Shown piece after piece: positions 1-8,975 of a stretch of 64,000 nt of DNA. The DNA comes from JADLGL01 sp963732865 (GTDB lineage: Bacteria; Pseudomonadota; Alphaproteobacteria; Rhizobiales; Kaistiaceae): positions 700,516 through 764,515 of the forward strand of contig CAVTBC010000001.1 in NCBI GenBank assembly GCA_963732865.1, given 5' to 3'. Position 1 is the stretch's first letter, and each line of letters opens with the position of its first letter. The notes under the pieces were generated by a model. The model searched no databases, had not been told where the DNA came from, and worked only from the letters and a program-made list of their open reading frames with translations. Made by a program: the position numbers and the translations under genes.

Positions 1-189
1 CGCAAAGAAGACGCCCCACCACTGCCCGAGGGCGACTGTCGCCAGGCCCAACCCCCAAAACAGAAGGAAGGGCCCGGCCGTGATGATGAGCTCGACTGTG
101 CTTCGCAGCCAGTTTGGCTCACGATAGGCGGAGAGTGCCTTCACCCAGTTTCGTTCGCCCTTCGGTCCGACGTCCGGATTTTGGCCCAT
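1..189 (-). CDS. Fatty acid desaturase, N-terminal fragment cut by the window edge
   Basis: Reading leftward from the ATG at 189 gives an open frame of 63 codons running off the window. It begins MGQNPDVGPKGERNWVKALS, followed by YREPNWLRSTVEL and then a hydrophobic stretch. The WVKAL..YREPN...S.VE block followed by a membrane helix is the usual N-terminus of alphaproteobacterial membrane fatty acid desaturases, which put double bonds into acyl chains using a di-iron centre. The His boxes lie outside the window, so the call rests on the N-terminus only. The ATG overlaps the stop of the upstream helicase gene by one base (TGATG), so the two are probably translationally coupled. Confidence 0.7.
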   Translation of the reverse strand, partial: MGQNPDVGPKGERNWVKALSAYREPNWLRSTVELIITAGPFLLFWGLGLATVALGQWWGVFFA

Positions 190-1553
190 CAGGCAAGGAG
201 CCATTTCGGCAGCGCGTTGCCGCCTTCGGCATTTGCCGCGGCGGGCCGGCGACGCCGGCTGCGGCCGGGCGCTGACGACGTCTTGGCGCGAGGTTGCTGA
301 TTATTCGAGCGCGGACGGCCATCCTTGGCCCGCGGCGAACTGATCTTCGCCCTCCGCGGCGTCATTGCGTCCGTGGCGGGCGCGCCGGCATGCGCGTCCT
401 CGGGCGTGTGGCTGGCGCGGCGGGGCACGCTGGTTTCCATCGGCGATATGGTCTGCCGCGTCAGTTTTTCGATGGCGCGGAGATAGGGCCGCTCGTCATC
501 CGCGCAAAGCGAAATGGCGATGCCGCCGGCGCCGGCACGTGCCGTGCGGCCGATGCGGTGGACGTAGCTCTCCGGTTCGTTGGGAAGGTCGAAATTGAAG
601 ACATGGGTCACGGCCGGCACGTCGATGCCCCGGGCGGCGATATCGGTGGCGACGAGGACGCGGACCCTGCCGCTGCGGAAACCGGCCAGGGCCTTCTCCC
701 GCTGGGCTTGCGTCTTGTTGCCGTGGATCGCCTGAGCGGGGACGCCGTCCTTTTCGAGGCCGCGGACGACACGGTCGGCGCCGCGCTTGGTGCGCGTGAA
801 GACTAGTGTGCGTTCAACCGCGGGCTTGCCGAGCATCTCCGTCAGGACGGGCAGTTTCTGGCCGGCCGGAACAAAGATGACATGCTGCTCGACGCGGTCC
901 GACGTCTTGGCGGCCGGGGTAACGGCGACGGTGACGGGATTGTTGAGGAGCGCCTTGGTCAGGGCGGCAATCGGGCCGGGCATCGTCGCGGAAAAGAACA
1001 GGCTCTGCCGGGTTGCGGGAAGCTTATCGGCAATGCGACGGATGGCCTGGACGAAGCCCATGTCCAGCATACGGTCGGCCTCATCAAGGACCAGAACTTC
1101 GGTCTCGGCGAGCCGGACGGCGCCGGAGCGCATGAGGTCCTCCAGGCGTCCCGGCGTGGCGATCAGGACGTCGACGCCATCGGCGAGAGAACGGATCTGG
1201 GCGCTGATGGAGACGCCGCCAATGGCAATGGCGGTGCGAAGGTTCAGGTGCCGACCGTAGGCGACAAAGCGCTCGCGGATCTGGCTGGACAATTCGCGTG
1301 TCGGGCTCAGGACCAGGACGCGGCAGCCGCGCGGCTTGGCGCGAGCTTCCGGGGACATGGCAAGGCGATGCAGGATCGGAAGCGCAAAGGCGGCGGTCTT
1401 GCCGGTGCCTGTCTGGGCGATGCCGATAAGATCGCGGCCCTGGAGCACGATCGGAATGGCTTGAGATTGGATCGGAGTGGGAGTGGCATGGCCTTCGCTA
1501 GCGAGCGCCTTTTCGATGGGCGCCGCGAGGCCGAGTTCGGAGAAGGAATTCAT
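189..1553 (-). CDS. DEAD-box ATP-dependent RNA helicase (RhlE-like)
   Basis: A 454-residue helicase that unwinds short RNA duplexes, likely in ribosome assembly or RNA decay. The conserved motifs occur in order: AQTGTGKT at residues 46-53 (motif I), PTREL near 85, DEAD at 157-160, SAT at 188-190, ARGIDVP near 307 and HRIGRTAR at 332-339. From about residue 375 the C-terminus is a basic, disordered tail rich in Arg, Pro and Ser, as in RhlE-type proteins. The frame is open upstream to 1754, but the family start is the ATG at 1553 (MNSFSELGL), preceded by a GAAAG-type ribosome site. The exact subfamily (RhlE, DeaD or RhlB) cannot be fixed by eye. Confidence 0.93.
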   Translation of the reverse strand: MNSFSELGLAAPIEKALASEGHATPTPIQSQAIPIVLQGRDLIGIAQTGTGKTAAFALPILHRLAMSPEARAKPRGCRVLVLSPTRELSSQIRERFVAYGRHLNLRTAIAIGGVSISAQIRSLADGVDVLIATPGRLEDLMRSGAVRLAETEVLVLDEADRMLDMGFVQAIRRIADKLPATRQSLFFSATMPGPIAALTKALLNNPVTVAVTPAAKTSDRVEQHVIFVPAGQKLPVLTEMLGKPAVERTLVFTRTKRGADRVVRGLEKDGVPAQAIHGNKTQAQREKALAGFRSGRVRVLVATDIAARGIDVPAVTHVFNFDLPNEPESYVHRIGRTARAGAGGIAISLCADDERPYLRAIEKLTRQTISPMETSVPRRASHTPEDAHAGAPATDAMTPRRAKISSPRAKDGRPRSNNQQPRAKTSSAPGRSRRRRPAAANAEGGNALPKWLLA

Positions 1554-1843
1554 TATTGCTTTCGTTGAGCGATCCTCGGGCGCAATACGCCCGTCGACCG
1601 CCACTGGGAAGAGAACCCAGCGTGACAAGGTGCTCAGAGGATTTGGGAGGCAGGCCCGGCGAAAAGTAGAAATCGGCCAGTTCACGCACTGCTTTTGATA
1701 TGATGGTGTAGATCGGGGCGAAAAACAATGGGCGGCGCAAAATTTTGTTGGCAACCCGCCTTAAATATTTCGCTGATAACCTCTAAATATATGACATCGG
1801 CCGGCTGTACCTTTCCCGTCGCGAAGCCAGCTGCCGCCCCTTG

Positions 1844-2086
1844 ATGACCGGAACGCCGATGACCGACAAGACCGATCCCAACGCCCCGACATCCGCTGCC
1901 AGGCGGCTTCGTCTTGAGCAGTTCGCCCGCGACGCGGAAAGAGCAAGGGATGAATATGATTCTGTCGGCCGCACAATCGACGAGCGAACGGCGCTGCTGC
2001 GCGAACAGCGTCTGGCGCGCGAGGCTGCCGAGCGTTCCGCCGGCAAGCCGGCCGCGCGGAAGAAGGCAGTCCGCAAGAGCAAGTAG
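1844..2086 (+). CDS. Small charged protein of unknown function
   Basis: An ORF of about 80 codons with high GC at third positions and a composition typical of a cytoplasmic helical protein. The centre is rich in Arg, Glu and Ala (RRLRLEQFARDAERARDEYD) and the C-terminus is lysine-rich and basic (KPAARKKAVRKSK). I do not recognise the family. An alternative start is the ATG at 1859 (MTDKTDPNAP). It stands alone between the helicase and crystallin-like genes, both on the opposite strand. The basic tail could bind nucleic acid, but that is only inference. Confidence 0.55.
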   Translation: MTGTPMTDKTDPNAPTSAARRLRLEQFARDAERARDEYDSVGRTIDERTALLREQRLAREAAERSAGKPAARKKAVRKSK

Positions 2087-2222
2087 CGGGCCTCCGGCCG
2101 GCGCTTAGCCTCAACATCATACTCCTGTCGCGCCGCCAGCGCGGGTTGCTTTCGACTGCCGTATTCCAACAAATTGGCTCGAAGTCTGAACCCGTTCGAA
2201 CGCATCCATGCGACAAAAAGAA

Positions 2223-2246
2223 ATGGGCCGCCCGAGGGCGGCCCAT
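2223..2246 (-). terminator. Rho-independent terminator of the crystallin-like gene
   Basis: A perfect 10-bp stem (ATGGGCCGCC / GGCGGCCCAT) with a CGAG/CTCG tetraloop lies 22 bases past the stop at 2269. On the minus strand it is followed by TTTCTTTTTG. The plus strand also has a short T tract after the stem (CACCGTTTTT), so it may work in both directions and also end transcription of the small plus-strand gene. Confidence 0.8.
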
Positions 2247-2268
2247 CACCGTTTTTGATGCGAGGCCG

Positions 2269-3141
2269 CTAGGCGACAACCCGCAGCGAGGATATCTCCC
2301 CGTCCCAGCCGCCATAGAGAGCCGGGAGGCTCGCCGTCACTGTCGTGCATTGACCGGAGCGGCTTTCGCCGGAACAGACCTCGACCGACAGGCCGATTGG
2401 CACCTGGATGGAACGGATCCGGCCGTCCCAGGCGCCGAGCGTGTTCACGACGCCACCTGCGGCAACGCAGAACGAACTGCCGGTGAAGTTCACCCCCGAG
2501 AAGAAGCAGACCTGGGGACCGCCAGCGTCAGCGATGAGCCCAAGCGGTGTGTTGCCGGCGTTCGCACCGGTTCCGCCGCCGATCGCGCCGAGGCCACCAC
2601 CACCGCCAGTGCCGCCGGTGCCACCACCGCCGCCAATGCCGCCACCGCCGCCACCACCACCGCCGCCGATAGTCGGACCACCGGGGCTGCCAGGATCGGG
2701 ATTGCCCGGGTCAGGGGTCGGAGTGGTGGTGTCGGCGGGGCAATTGCCGACATTGATAAGACCGCCGGCGCCAAGGCAGAGGCCGACATCAGCGCCATTA
2801 TCCGTGTTGGTGTTGATGTTGACGTCAACACCGCCGTCGCCGCCGACATTGAGCCCAAGGTCATTGTTACCACCGGCGACATTGGCACCGGTCGTCGTGT
2901 CGAGGCCGGTGCCCGCCGTCGTGTCGTCAAGCGTGTTGCCGATTGTGTCGACGGCGTCGTTCACTGTGTTCTGGACAGGATCAACGACGTCATTCACGGC
3001 GCTCTCAGCCGGATCGACGACGTCGTTGGCGGCGCTCACGACAGTGTCGACGAGGTCGCCGAGACCGCCGAACTGGGCAAAGGCGAATGTCGGGAAAGCA
3101 ACCGCAGCCGCCGTTAGTGCCAGCACTTTGATTGTACGCAT
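2269..3141 (-). CDS. Secreted glycine-rich protein with C-terminal beta/gamma-crystallin-like domain
   Basis: A 290-residue exported protein. The start at 3141 is chosen because a strong GAGGAGG ribosome site precedes it and residues 1-22 form a clean Sec signal peptide ending AFA before Gln. Next come four 11-residue repeats (31-74), an Asn/Asp/Gly-rich stretch, a Pro/Thr linker (138-155) and a long glycine run (159-183). Residues about 211-290 look like a beta/gamma-crystallin or I36-type fold: VCFFSGVNFTG...SFC, WDGRIRSIQV, a Cys pair, and WDGEISSLRV. Such domains often bind calcium or inhibit proteases, but the function here is unknown. A terminator follows, so it is probably a single-gene unit acting outside the cytoplasm. 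Confidence 0.8.
   Translation of the reverse strand: MRTIKVLALTAAAVAFPTFAFAQFGGLGDLVDTVVSAANDVVDPAESAVNDVVDPVQNTVNDAVDTIGNTLDDTTAGTGLDTTTGANVAGGNNDLGLNVGGDGGVDVNINTNTDNGADVGLCLGAGGLINVGNCPADTTTPTPDPGNPDPGSPGGPTIGGGGGGGGGGIGGGGGTGGTGGGGGLGAIGGGTGANAGNTPLGLIADAGGPQVCFFSGVNFTGSSFCVAAGGVVNTLGAWDGRIRSIQVPIGLSVEVCSGESRSGQCTTVTASLPALYGGWDGEISSLRVVA
2920..3051 (-). repeat. Four tandem 33-bp units coding 11-residue (hendecad) repeats
   Basis: Residues 31-74 of the crystallin-like protein read as four consecutive 11-mers: VDTVVSAANDV, VDPAESAVNDV, VDPVQNTVNDA and VDTIGNTLDDT. The VD start and ND or DD near the end keep register. An 11-residue period with Val/Ile/Leu at regular places is typical of right-handed coiled coils. 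Confidence 0.75.
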
Positions 3142-3589
3142 TATTCGAACCTCCTCAGAGATCTGGTATCGAGACATTCTAAGCCAGTCAGAGCACATTA
3201 CGATTTGTTGCCTGACATTTTGTTGACCTATATTTCCAATTGTAATCAACCATCTCTCTGTCTATTTTCGTCTTGGCTTTCCACTTGGATTTATATTTGA
3301 CACTATTTTCGTTTCAACCTGCGCCGCTCAAAATCCGAAGGGTTCCCCGAACTTTTCGAGGCTTCGAACCGTCGCCCGCTTTGGTTGTTCCCGTCGTACT
3401 TCGGCCACGTTACGATTGTTTTTTTCAAATCGGTCAGATTGAACGTAACCCGGGAATGGCTCGATAATGCAGCTCAAGATTGCGTCGTCGGTTGTACCGG
3501 CTGGAATGCAACGGCGATTGACGGGATCGACTCTGGACGGCTAGTCCCAACGTGACGTCCGAATACCCTGGGAACGGGCTGGTGGCCCC
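3142..3589. other. Divergent intergenic region without a convincing gene
   Basis: This 448-bp gap separates the starts of the crystallin-like gene (minus) and the ferric-reductase gene (plus). It is more AT-rich than its surroundings near 3175-3330, as expected for promoters. The short open frames here have neither a ribosome site nor a recognisable protein. I see no clear operator. Confidence 0.5.
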
Positions 3590-5050
3590 ATGAACGGCTC
3601 CAAGCGGGACGATCGCCGATGGTCGTTCCGTCCGGCAGCGCCGGCGCTGGCCGTGCTCTACAGCGTCATTCTCGCGGCGCCGCTGGCGATCGCCTGGGCG
3701 AGCGGCATCAATCCGCTCGACAGCTGGGGCGAAGCGACGAGCGCCACCGGGCTCGTCGGCGCCACGATGCTGATGCTCCAATTCGTTACCAGCGGGCGCT
3801 ACGAGGCGCTGTCGGGAAGGGTCGGCATCGACGTCACCATGGCCTTCCACAAATGGGCGGCGCGCATCCTGCTCGTGGTAGTCATCCTCCACCCGCTATT
3901 GTTTCAGTTTCCGATCTCGTTCGACCGGCTCGACGTATTCTTCTCGCGGGTCGGTCATATGCTGGTGATGCCGCGCTATCTCTCGGGCACGGTCGCGCTC
4001 TGCTTCGTCTTTGTCGTCGTCATATTGGCGCTGCTGCGAAATCGGCTCCCGATTCCGCATGAGATCTGGCGCGCGAGCCATGGCCTCATGGTGCTGGCGA
4101 CGGCGTGGATCGTGGCGATGCATGCGACCGGAGTGGGCACCTATTCCAAAACCGGCGTCCTCAGCGTGCTGTGGCCAGCCCTTGCCGTTGTCGTCAGCGC
4201 TCTGCTTCTCGGCGTTCATCTCATCAAGAGCTACCGCATGCGCCATCAGCGGTGGCGGGTCGTTTCCAACCGCAAGGCGGCGGATCGGCTGTGGGAGCTG
4301 GTCATCGGGCCCGATGGCGCCCACCGCCTGAACTTCACCGCCGGCCAGTTCGCCTGGATCACGTTCGCCCCGCGCCGGCTGTTGCTGCTCGACCATCCGT
4401 TCTCAATCGCTTCAAGCCCGTTGGATGGCGACAGGCTCCGCTTCGTCATCAAGGAATCAGGCGATTTCACCAAGCATATTGGCGAGATCGAACCGGGTCG
4501 GCAGGTCGGAATCGACGGGCCGCATGGGTCGTTCACGCTCGCCGACCACGACGCGGACGCGGTCATTCTCATCGCCGGCGGCGTCGGCGTCGCCCCCATC
4601 CTGGGCCTGCTGCGCGATCTCCAGGCGCGACGGGACCGGCGGCCGGTGCGCTTCATCTATGCCGGCGGAACGCCGGCCTCGATGATCGACCCGAAAGAGA
4701 TCCTCGCCGCAGCCCCGGACCTCGATATCAAGACGCAATTCCTGGCGCAGCAGGCGGATGAGAGTTGGCCCTATCTGACCGGCCTCGTCGGTGACGAGGT
4801 GCTGGATGCAGCGTTCGACGGGCTCGATCCGGCGCGCACGGCCGTGATGATGTGCGGGCCGGGCGTGATGACGGCGCTGATCGCAGACAAGGTGAAGGCC
4901 CGCGGCGTGCCGCTTCATCTCATCCATTATGAGCGATTTGACTATTCGGGCGGCCACCGCTCGCGAAAGGACTGGCTGATCACCGTCTCCTTCTGGGCCA
5001 TGGCGCTGGTCGTGCTTGCAATCGGCACGGTGTTTGCTTTGCGCAATTAA
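3590..5050 (+). CDS. Ferric-reductase-type membrane flavocytochrome
   Basis: A 486-residue inner-membrane oxidoreductase of the ferric reductase / NADPH oxidase type, passing electrons from NAD(P)H through FAD and two haems across the membrane. Residues 15-215 hold about six helices, with histidine pairs H87/H101 and H164/H178 spaced like haem ligands. The FAD motif HPFSIASSP is at 269-277, the nucleotide-binding GGVGVAP at 330-336 and CGPG at 422-425. Unusually, a further membrane helix closes the C-terminus (about 461-483). No partner gene is adjacent, and the natural acceptor (iron, copper or oxygen) is not indicated. Confidence 0.88.
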   Translation: MNGSKRDDRRWSFRPAAPALAVLYSVILAAPLAIAWASGINPLDSWGEATSATGLVGATMLMLQFVTSGRYEALSGRVGIDVTMAFHKWAARILLVVVILHPLLFQFPISFDRLDVFFSRVGHMLVMPRYLSGTVALCFVFVVVILALLRNRLPIPHEIWRASHGLMVLATAWIVAMHATGVGTYSKTGVLSVLWPALAVVVSALLLGVHLIKSYRMRHQRWRVVSNRKAADRLWELVIGPDGAHRLNFTAGQFAWITFAPRRLLLLDHPFSIASSPLDGDRLRFVIKESGDFTKHIGEIEPGRQVGIDGPHGSFTLADHDADAVILIAGGVGVAPILGLLRDLQARRDRRPVRFIYAGGTPASMIDPKEILAAAPDLDIKTQFLAQQADESWPYLTGLVGDEVLDAAFDGLDPARTAVMMCGPGVMTALIADKVKARGVPLHLIHYERFDYSGGHRSRKDWLITVSFWAMALVVLAIGTVFALRN

Positions 5051-5132
5051 CGTCCGGGCAATGATGTAGATCAAAGTCGTTTGGCGGCGCCCGGAGATAT
5101 TGCAACATAAGCTGCAACAGGCGACAGGCCGG

Positions 5133-5405
5133 ATGAGCGCTACGCACACAGCCTTGGAGTTCGACGGGGAGGCCGTCGGTGATCTGATCACCATCGGCAA
5201 TTGCGTGACGCTGTTCGCGGTACGGCGCGAACTGGCCGACCTTGATGGCGCAATCTTCCGCTCCGTCGGAGAGGCTCGGCAGGCCGTCGCGAAACATCTC
5301 GGCAACAGCCCATCCGCTGGCACGTTTCACTTGCGACGCGAGCCGGTAAGCCGCCGCGCGTCGTTCTTCGGCGTCGCGACGATGCGGCGCGGCGAGGATT
5401 CCTAG
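5133..5405 (+). CDS. Hypothetical small protein
   Basis: A 90-codon frame from ATG 5133 with strong GC bias at third positions and a plausible folded N-terminal part (LEFDGEAVGDLITIGNCVTL, then VRRELADLDGAIFRSVGEAR). The stop overlaps the stop of the convergent gamma-glutamyltransferase gene by three bases. A TTG 33 bases upstream is an alternative start. I do not recognise the family. Codon use supports it being real, but the last 30 residues are basic and low in complexity, so the true gene could be shorter. Confidence 0.45.
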   Translation: MSATHTALEFDGEAVGDLITIGNCVTLFAVRRELADLDGAIFRSVGEARQAVAKHLGNSPSAGTFHLRREPVSRRASFFGVATMRRGEDS

Positions 5406-7009
5406 GCCAGGCCGTCCGCCTCCAGCGCGGCGACCGATCCATCGCTGCGCGGGTCGGCGGCGCCGGTAAGCCCGCCATCCTTGTCCCGTACGATCGCGCC
5501 GGCGTGTCCCATCTGATGATTGCGGCGCGGGACTCTGATGACGTCATGGCCGGCCTGCGCCAAGGCCGCGATGGCCGCCTCCCCCAAATCGTCCTCGACC
5601 CGCAGCTTGGTCGCGTCCTCGCCATAGAAGCGTGACAACAGCCAGCGCGGCGCCGCCACGGATGCCTGCAGATCTTGCCCGAAAAATGCGTAGCGACTGA
5701 ACAGGGCCGCCTGGAATTGCGGCTGCCCGTCGCCACCCATCGTGCCGTAGACCATGCGGCGTCCATCGGCGAAATCCGCCATGGCGGGGTTGAGTGTGTG
5801 GAACGGCAGGCGCCGTGGCCCGACGAAGCGGTGGCTGCGCGGATCGAGTGAAAAGGCGGCGCCTCGGTTCTGCCAGAGGATGCCGGTTTCGGGCAGCACG
5901 ACGCCCGATCCGAACTTCAGGAAGACGCTCTGGATCATGCTGACCATGCGGCCTTCGCTGTCGGCCGTGCCCAGCCACACGGTATCGCCGTCGCCGGGCT
6001 TGGCCTGCCAGTCGGAGGCGCGATCCATGTCGATCCCGGCCGCCTCGGCATCGAGCCAGTGCGGATCGAGATAGGCGAGAGGGCCGGCGGTCATGGTCCG
6101 CGGGTCGGTGACGATGGCGTCGCGCACGGCGAAGGCGCGCTTGGTGGCTTCTACGAGGCCATGGATATGGCCGAAGCTCTCCGCCGCGCCGAGCTCAAGG
6201 CGCTTAGCCAGCGCAAGAATGATCAGCGACGCCAGCCCTTGCGTCGGCGGCGGATGATTGTAGAGGCGCAGCCCATCCAGCTTCAGAGAAAGCGGCGTCA
6301 CGCATTCGGCGCGGTAGTCTTCCAGATCGCGGCTCGTCAGCGGCAGGCCGCAGGCCTCGAAGTCGGCACTGATCGCCGCAGCCAGACGCCCACGATAGAA
6401 GCCGTCCAGCCCGTCTTCGACCAGCAGGCGAAGGGACCGCGCGAGCGCCGGCTGCTTCAGGATCGAGTTGGCGGGGGTCGGCGCGCCGCCCGGACCGAGG
6501 AAGTGGTCGGCAAAGCCGGGATAGGCGCTGAGCAATCCGCCATGGGTGCTGCTCACCTCCGCCTGGAAGGCGCTCACGGGATAGCCGTCTTCGGCGTAGT
6601 AGATCGCCTCGCTCAACAGCTGTGCCAAAGGCGCGCGGCCGCCCCAGCGCCGTGACCATTCCAGCGCCAGCCGCCAGCCGTCGACCGTGCCGGCGACGGT
6701 ATTCGCCGAGAGCGGGCCGCGCCCCGGCGGCGCGTCGGCATCGGGGAAGATGGCGGCCACCACGCGCTCACCGCTGAAGCCGCAGGCGCTGATAGCGGTC
6801 GGCCGCTTGCCCGGCTCGGAAATCAGCCAGAAGCTATCGCCGCCTATTCCGTTCATGTGCGGATAGACGACGGCAAGCGCAGCGGCGGTTGCCACCGCCG
6901 CCTCGATGGCGTTGCCGCCGTCCTTCAGGATGCGGAGGCCGGCTTCGCTGGCAAGATGATGGGGCGATGTCACCATCGCGCGCCGAGGGAGGGCAATGGC
7001 GTTTGTCAT
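5402..7009 (-). CDS. Gamma-glutamyltransferase family protein
   Basis: A 535-residue member of the Ntn-hydrolase gamma-glutamyltranspeptidase family, which cleaves gamma-glutamyl bonds such as those in glutathione. The family N-terminus is present (MVTSPHHLASEAGLRIL, DGGNAIEAAVATAAAL, NGIGGDSFWL). GDT at 341-343 precedes WLGTADSEGRMVS, and T343 is the likely autoprocessing nucleophile. No signal peptide is visible, so it may be cytoplasmic, unlike the periplasmic E. coli enzyme. It is the last gene of a leftward unit (cysteine hydrolase, amidase, TetR, this gene), and an inverted repeat sits 14 bp upstream of its start. Confidence 0.9.
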   Translation of the reverse strand: MTNAIALPRRAMVTSPHHLASEAGLRILKDGGNAIEAAVATAAALAVVYPHMNGIGGDSFWLISEPGKRPTAISACGFSGERVVAAIFPDADAPPGRGPLSANTVAGTVDGWRLALEWSRRWGGRAPLAQLLSEAIYYAEDGYPVSAFQAEVSSTHGGLLSAYPGFADHFLGPGGAPTPANSILKQPALARSLRLLVEDGLDGFYRGRLAAAISADFEACGLPLTSRDLEDYRAECVTPLSLKLDGLRLYNHPPPTQGLASLIILALAKRLELGAAESFGHIHGLVEATKRAFAVRDAIVTDPRTMTAGPLAYLDPHWLDAEAAGIDMDRASDWQAKPGDGDTVWLGTADSEGRMVSMIQSVFLKFGSGVVLPETGILWQNRGAAFSLDPRSHRFVGPRRLPFHTLNPAMADFADGRRMVYGTMGGDGQPQFQAALFSRYAFFGQDLQASVAAPRWLLSRFYGEDATKLRVEDDLGEAAIAALAQAGHDVIRVPRRNHQMGHAGAIVRDKDGGLTGAADPRSDGSVAALEADGLA

Positions 7010-7022
7010 GCCGGATTCATGG

Positions 7023-7036
7023 AGTAAGCGATTACT
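7023..7036. promoter_or_regulatory. Candidate operator upstream of the gamma-glutamyltransferase gene
   Basis: The inverted repeat AGTAA-gcga-TTACT lies between the TetR stop (7077) and the ATG at 7009. It shares the form A(A/G)TAA-N4-TTA(C/T)T with the larger palindrome at 9908-9925, upstream of the first gene of the same unit. A TetR gene lies between the two sites. The regulatory role is inferred. Confidence 0.4.
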
Positions 7037-7076
7037 TCTCTTGAAAGGGATGGTTCCCCCGACTGCCGTGTCACAG

Positions 7077-7764
7077 TTAGCTCGGCTTCCGGCTGAAATA
7101 GGCGTGGAGCATGCGGTGGGCGTCGTTGCGTCGGGCGGCGCGCCACGCCTTGTCCGACAGATTGCGGTCGAAGATGACGGACAGCGTGTGGACGTTCGAC
7201 AGGTGAAACTGACTGAGCGCCACCATCATCACATAGACGCGGAGCGGATCCAGATCGTCGATGAGAACGCCGTCCTGATTGCCGCGTTCGATCAGGCGGG
7301 CAATCATCGACAGAACCGGTGACGACATCTCACGGATCATCGCCGACTTCCGCATGAAGCGCGCCTTCTGCAGATTCTCGTTGGTCAGCAGGCTGACCAG
7401 CGACTGGTTCGAATTCAAAGTGATCGTTCATGAAGTCGAAGAGCTGAACGAGGCCTTCGAGCGGATCGAGATGCTCCACGTCTAGGCGAAGTTCCTGGGC
7501 GCGCAAATTGCCGAGGGCGTCCTCGAGCACGGCGACGTAGAGGCCCGATTTGCTGCCGAAATAATGGTAGATCATGCGCGGATTGGAGCGCGCCTTTTGC
7601 ACGATCCGGTCGATCCGCGCGCCGGCAAATCCATGCTGCGCGAACTCGTCCCGCGCGGCGCGCAACAGCCGCTCGCGACTCTCCGCCGCGTTGCGGCGGC
7701 GTTGCGGCGCCGCCGGCTCCGCCGGCGAAATGTCCGTAGCGCTATCGACCAACGCGTCGCTCAA
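7077..7764 (-). pseudogene. TetR-family regulator, interrupted by one frameshift
   Basis: The N-terminal frame (7764 to about 7422) has a TetR helix-turn-helix: RERLLRAARDEFAQHGFAGA, then DRIVQKARSNPRMIYHYFGSKSGLY. The ligand-domain part (SLVSLLTNENLQKARF onward to ...HAYFSRKPS) is in another frame ending at 7077. Removing one T near 7416-7420 joins them as DHFESNQSLVSLLTNEN, the expected sequence, so this is a +1 indel. The start is a TTG overlapping the amidase stop (TTGA). It probably represses the surrounding operon and the divergent importer. Whether the frameshift is real or a sequencing error cannot be told from this window. Confidence 0.8.
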
Positions 7765-8975
7765 ATCGTCCCCCCCGTCGCTTCCGTTTGCACGCCCGAC
7801 AGGGCGCAGGCAAGGTCGAGAAGGCCCTCGTCCTCGCCCCTGCCCGCAAGCACGGAGACGCCAACGGGCAGCCCTCCCGCGTTCGCCAATGGCAGCGTGA
7901 TTTGCGGAAGTCCAGCAAGGCCGGCGATGGCGTTGACCATGAGCGCCCTGCGATAGAATTCATCGAGCGCCGCCTTGCTCACGGTCTTCAGCGGCGCGAC
8001 GATCGGGGATGTCGGGAAGACGATGCCCACGCCGCGCGGCAGTACGGCCGCCATGCGATCGCGAAAGGCGCTGCGATAGGGCAACCAACGCCCCAGCAGT
8101 TGCGGCGTGATTGCCTTGGTGCTGGCAAAGCGCTCAGCGATCGCGTCGCCGAATCTGGGCGCGACCGTGTTGATCCAGTTGCCCAGCGACTGCCAGATTT
8201 CTGCACCTTGGACGACACGAAAAGCCTCAAGGATCGCGTCGCCCTCATCACGCAGAATTGTGGTGGCGCCGTCGATGGGCCAGGTGGCGATGGCATCGCT
8301 GACGGCGGTCGCGACCTCGCCATCGGCAAGATCGAAGATGTCGGGCGCTCGGATCAGCCGCTCGATTCGGCCATGCCGGCGCGGCTCGAGCAACACTTCG
8401 CCGACGCGGCGGAGGGTCAGCGGGTCGCGGGCAAACCAGCCAACCGTGTCGAAGCTGCGGCCGAATGAAATAACGCCGTCGGTCGAGACTCGGCCATGCG
8501 TCGGGCGGATGCCGTAGATGCCGCAGAACGACGCCGGAATGCGCACCGAGCCACCCGTGTCCGTGCCGAGCGCGGTGTCGCAAAGGCCGGCCGCAACGGC
8601 AACGGCCGAGCCGCTGGACGAGCCGCCCGGCAACCGGTCCGGCGCCGCCGGATTGACCGGCGTGCCGTAGTGGACGTTGGCGCCTTCGAGGCTGAAGGCG
8701 AGCTCGTCGGTAATTGTCTTGCCGACGAGCGTCGCGCCGGCTGCAAGCAGCGCCGCCGGAGCCGGCGCCATAGCCGTCGCCGGGAAATGCGTCGCCAGCC
8801 AGTCGGGATTGCCGCCGCCGGTCGAATAGCCGGCAATGTCGATGAGGTCCTTGACCGCGAAAGTCAGGCCGTCCAGCGGCCCGTTATCGGTCGGCCCAAC
8901 GCGCACGGTTTCTCCCGGCACGAAGGCGCCGTAGCGGTTGCCGCTGTCCATTTCCAAGGCGCGCAAGGCAGTCAC
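7761..8975 (-). CDS. Amidase (amidase-signature family)
   Basis: A 404-residue amidase-signature hydrolase. The Ser-cisSer-Lys triad is visible as K42 (in VKDL), S119 (in GGSSSGSA) and S143 (in GTDTGGSVRIP), with the usual 24-residue gap between the serines. It is shorter than GatA-type enzymes and lies closer to AtzF/allophanate or small amide hydrolases; the substrate is unknown. The GTG start at 8975 overlaps the upstream hydrolase stop (GTGA), and its own stop overlaps the TetR start, indicating one operon. Together with the cysteine hydrolase and the divergent importer it probably degrades an imported amide or ureide. Confidence 0.9.
   Translation of the reverse strand: MTALRALEMDSGNRYGAFVPGETVRVGPTDNGPLDGLTFAVKDLIDIAGYSTGGGNPDWLATHFPATAMAPAPAALLAAGATLVGKTITDELAFSLEGANVHYGTPVNPAAPDRLPGGSSSGSAVAVAAGLCDTALGTDTGGSVRIPASFCGIYGIRPTHGRVSTDGVISFGRSFDTVGWFARDPLTLRRVGEVLLEPRRHGRIERLIRAPDIFDLADGEVATAVSDAIATWPIDGATTILRDEGDAILEAFRVVQGAEIWQSLGNWINTVAPRFGDAIAERFASTKAITPQLLGRWLPYRSAFRDRMAAVLPRGVGIVFPTSPIVAPLKTVSKAALDEFYRRALMVNAIAGLAGLPQITLPLANAGGLPVGVSVLAGRGEDEGLLDLACALSGVQTEATGGTI

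Noticed and set aside
2146..3226. Two long plus-strand frames (Ala/Asp-rich and Pro-rich) opposite the crystallin-like gene
   Set aside because: They mirror the glycine-rich coding region (Gly codons read as Pro or Ala on the other strand). The minus-strand gene has a signal peptide, ribosome site and terminator.
3273..3467. 64-residue ORF in the gap before the ferric-reductase gene
   Set aside because: No ribosome site, no recognisable family and atypical composition for this genome; not called.
5053..5095. TCCGGGC / GCCCGGA inverted repeat after the ferric-reductase gene as terminator
   Set aside because: The loop is about 29 bases and no T tract follows, so it is not convincing.
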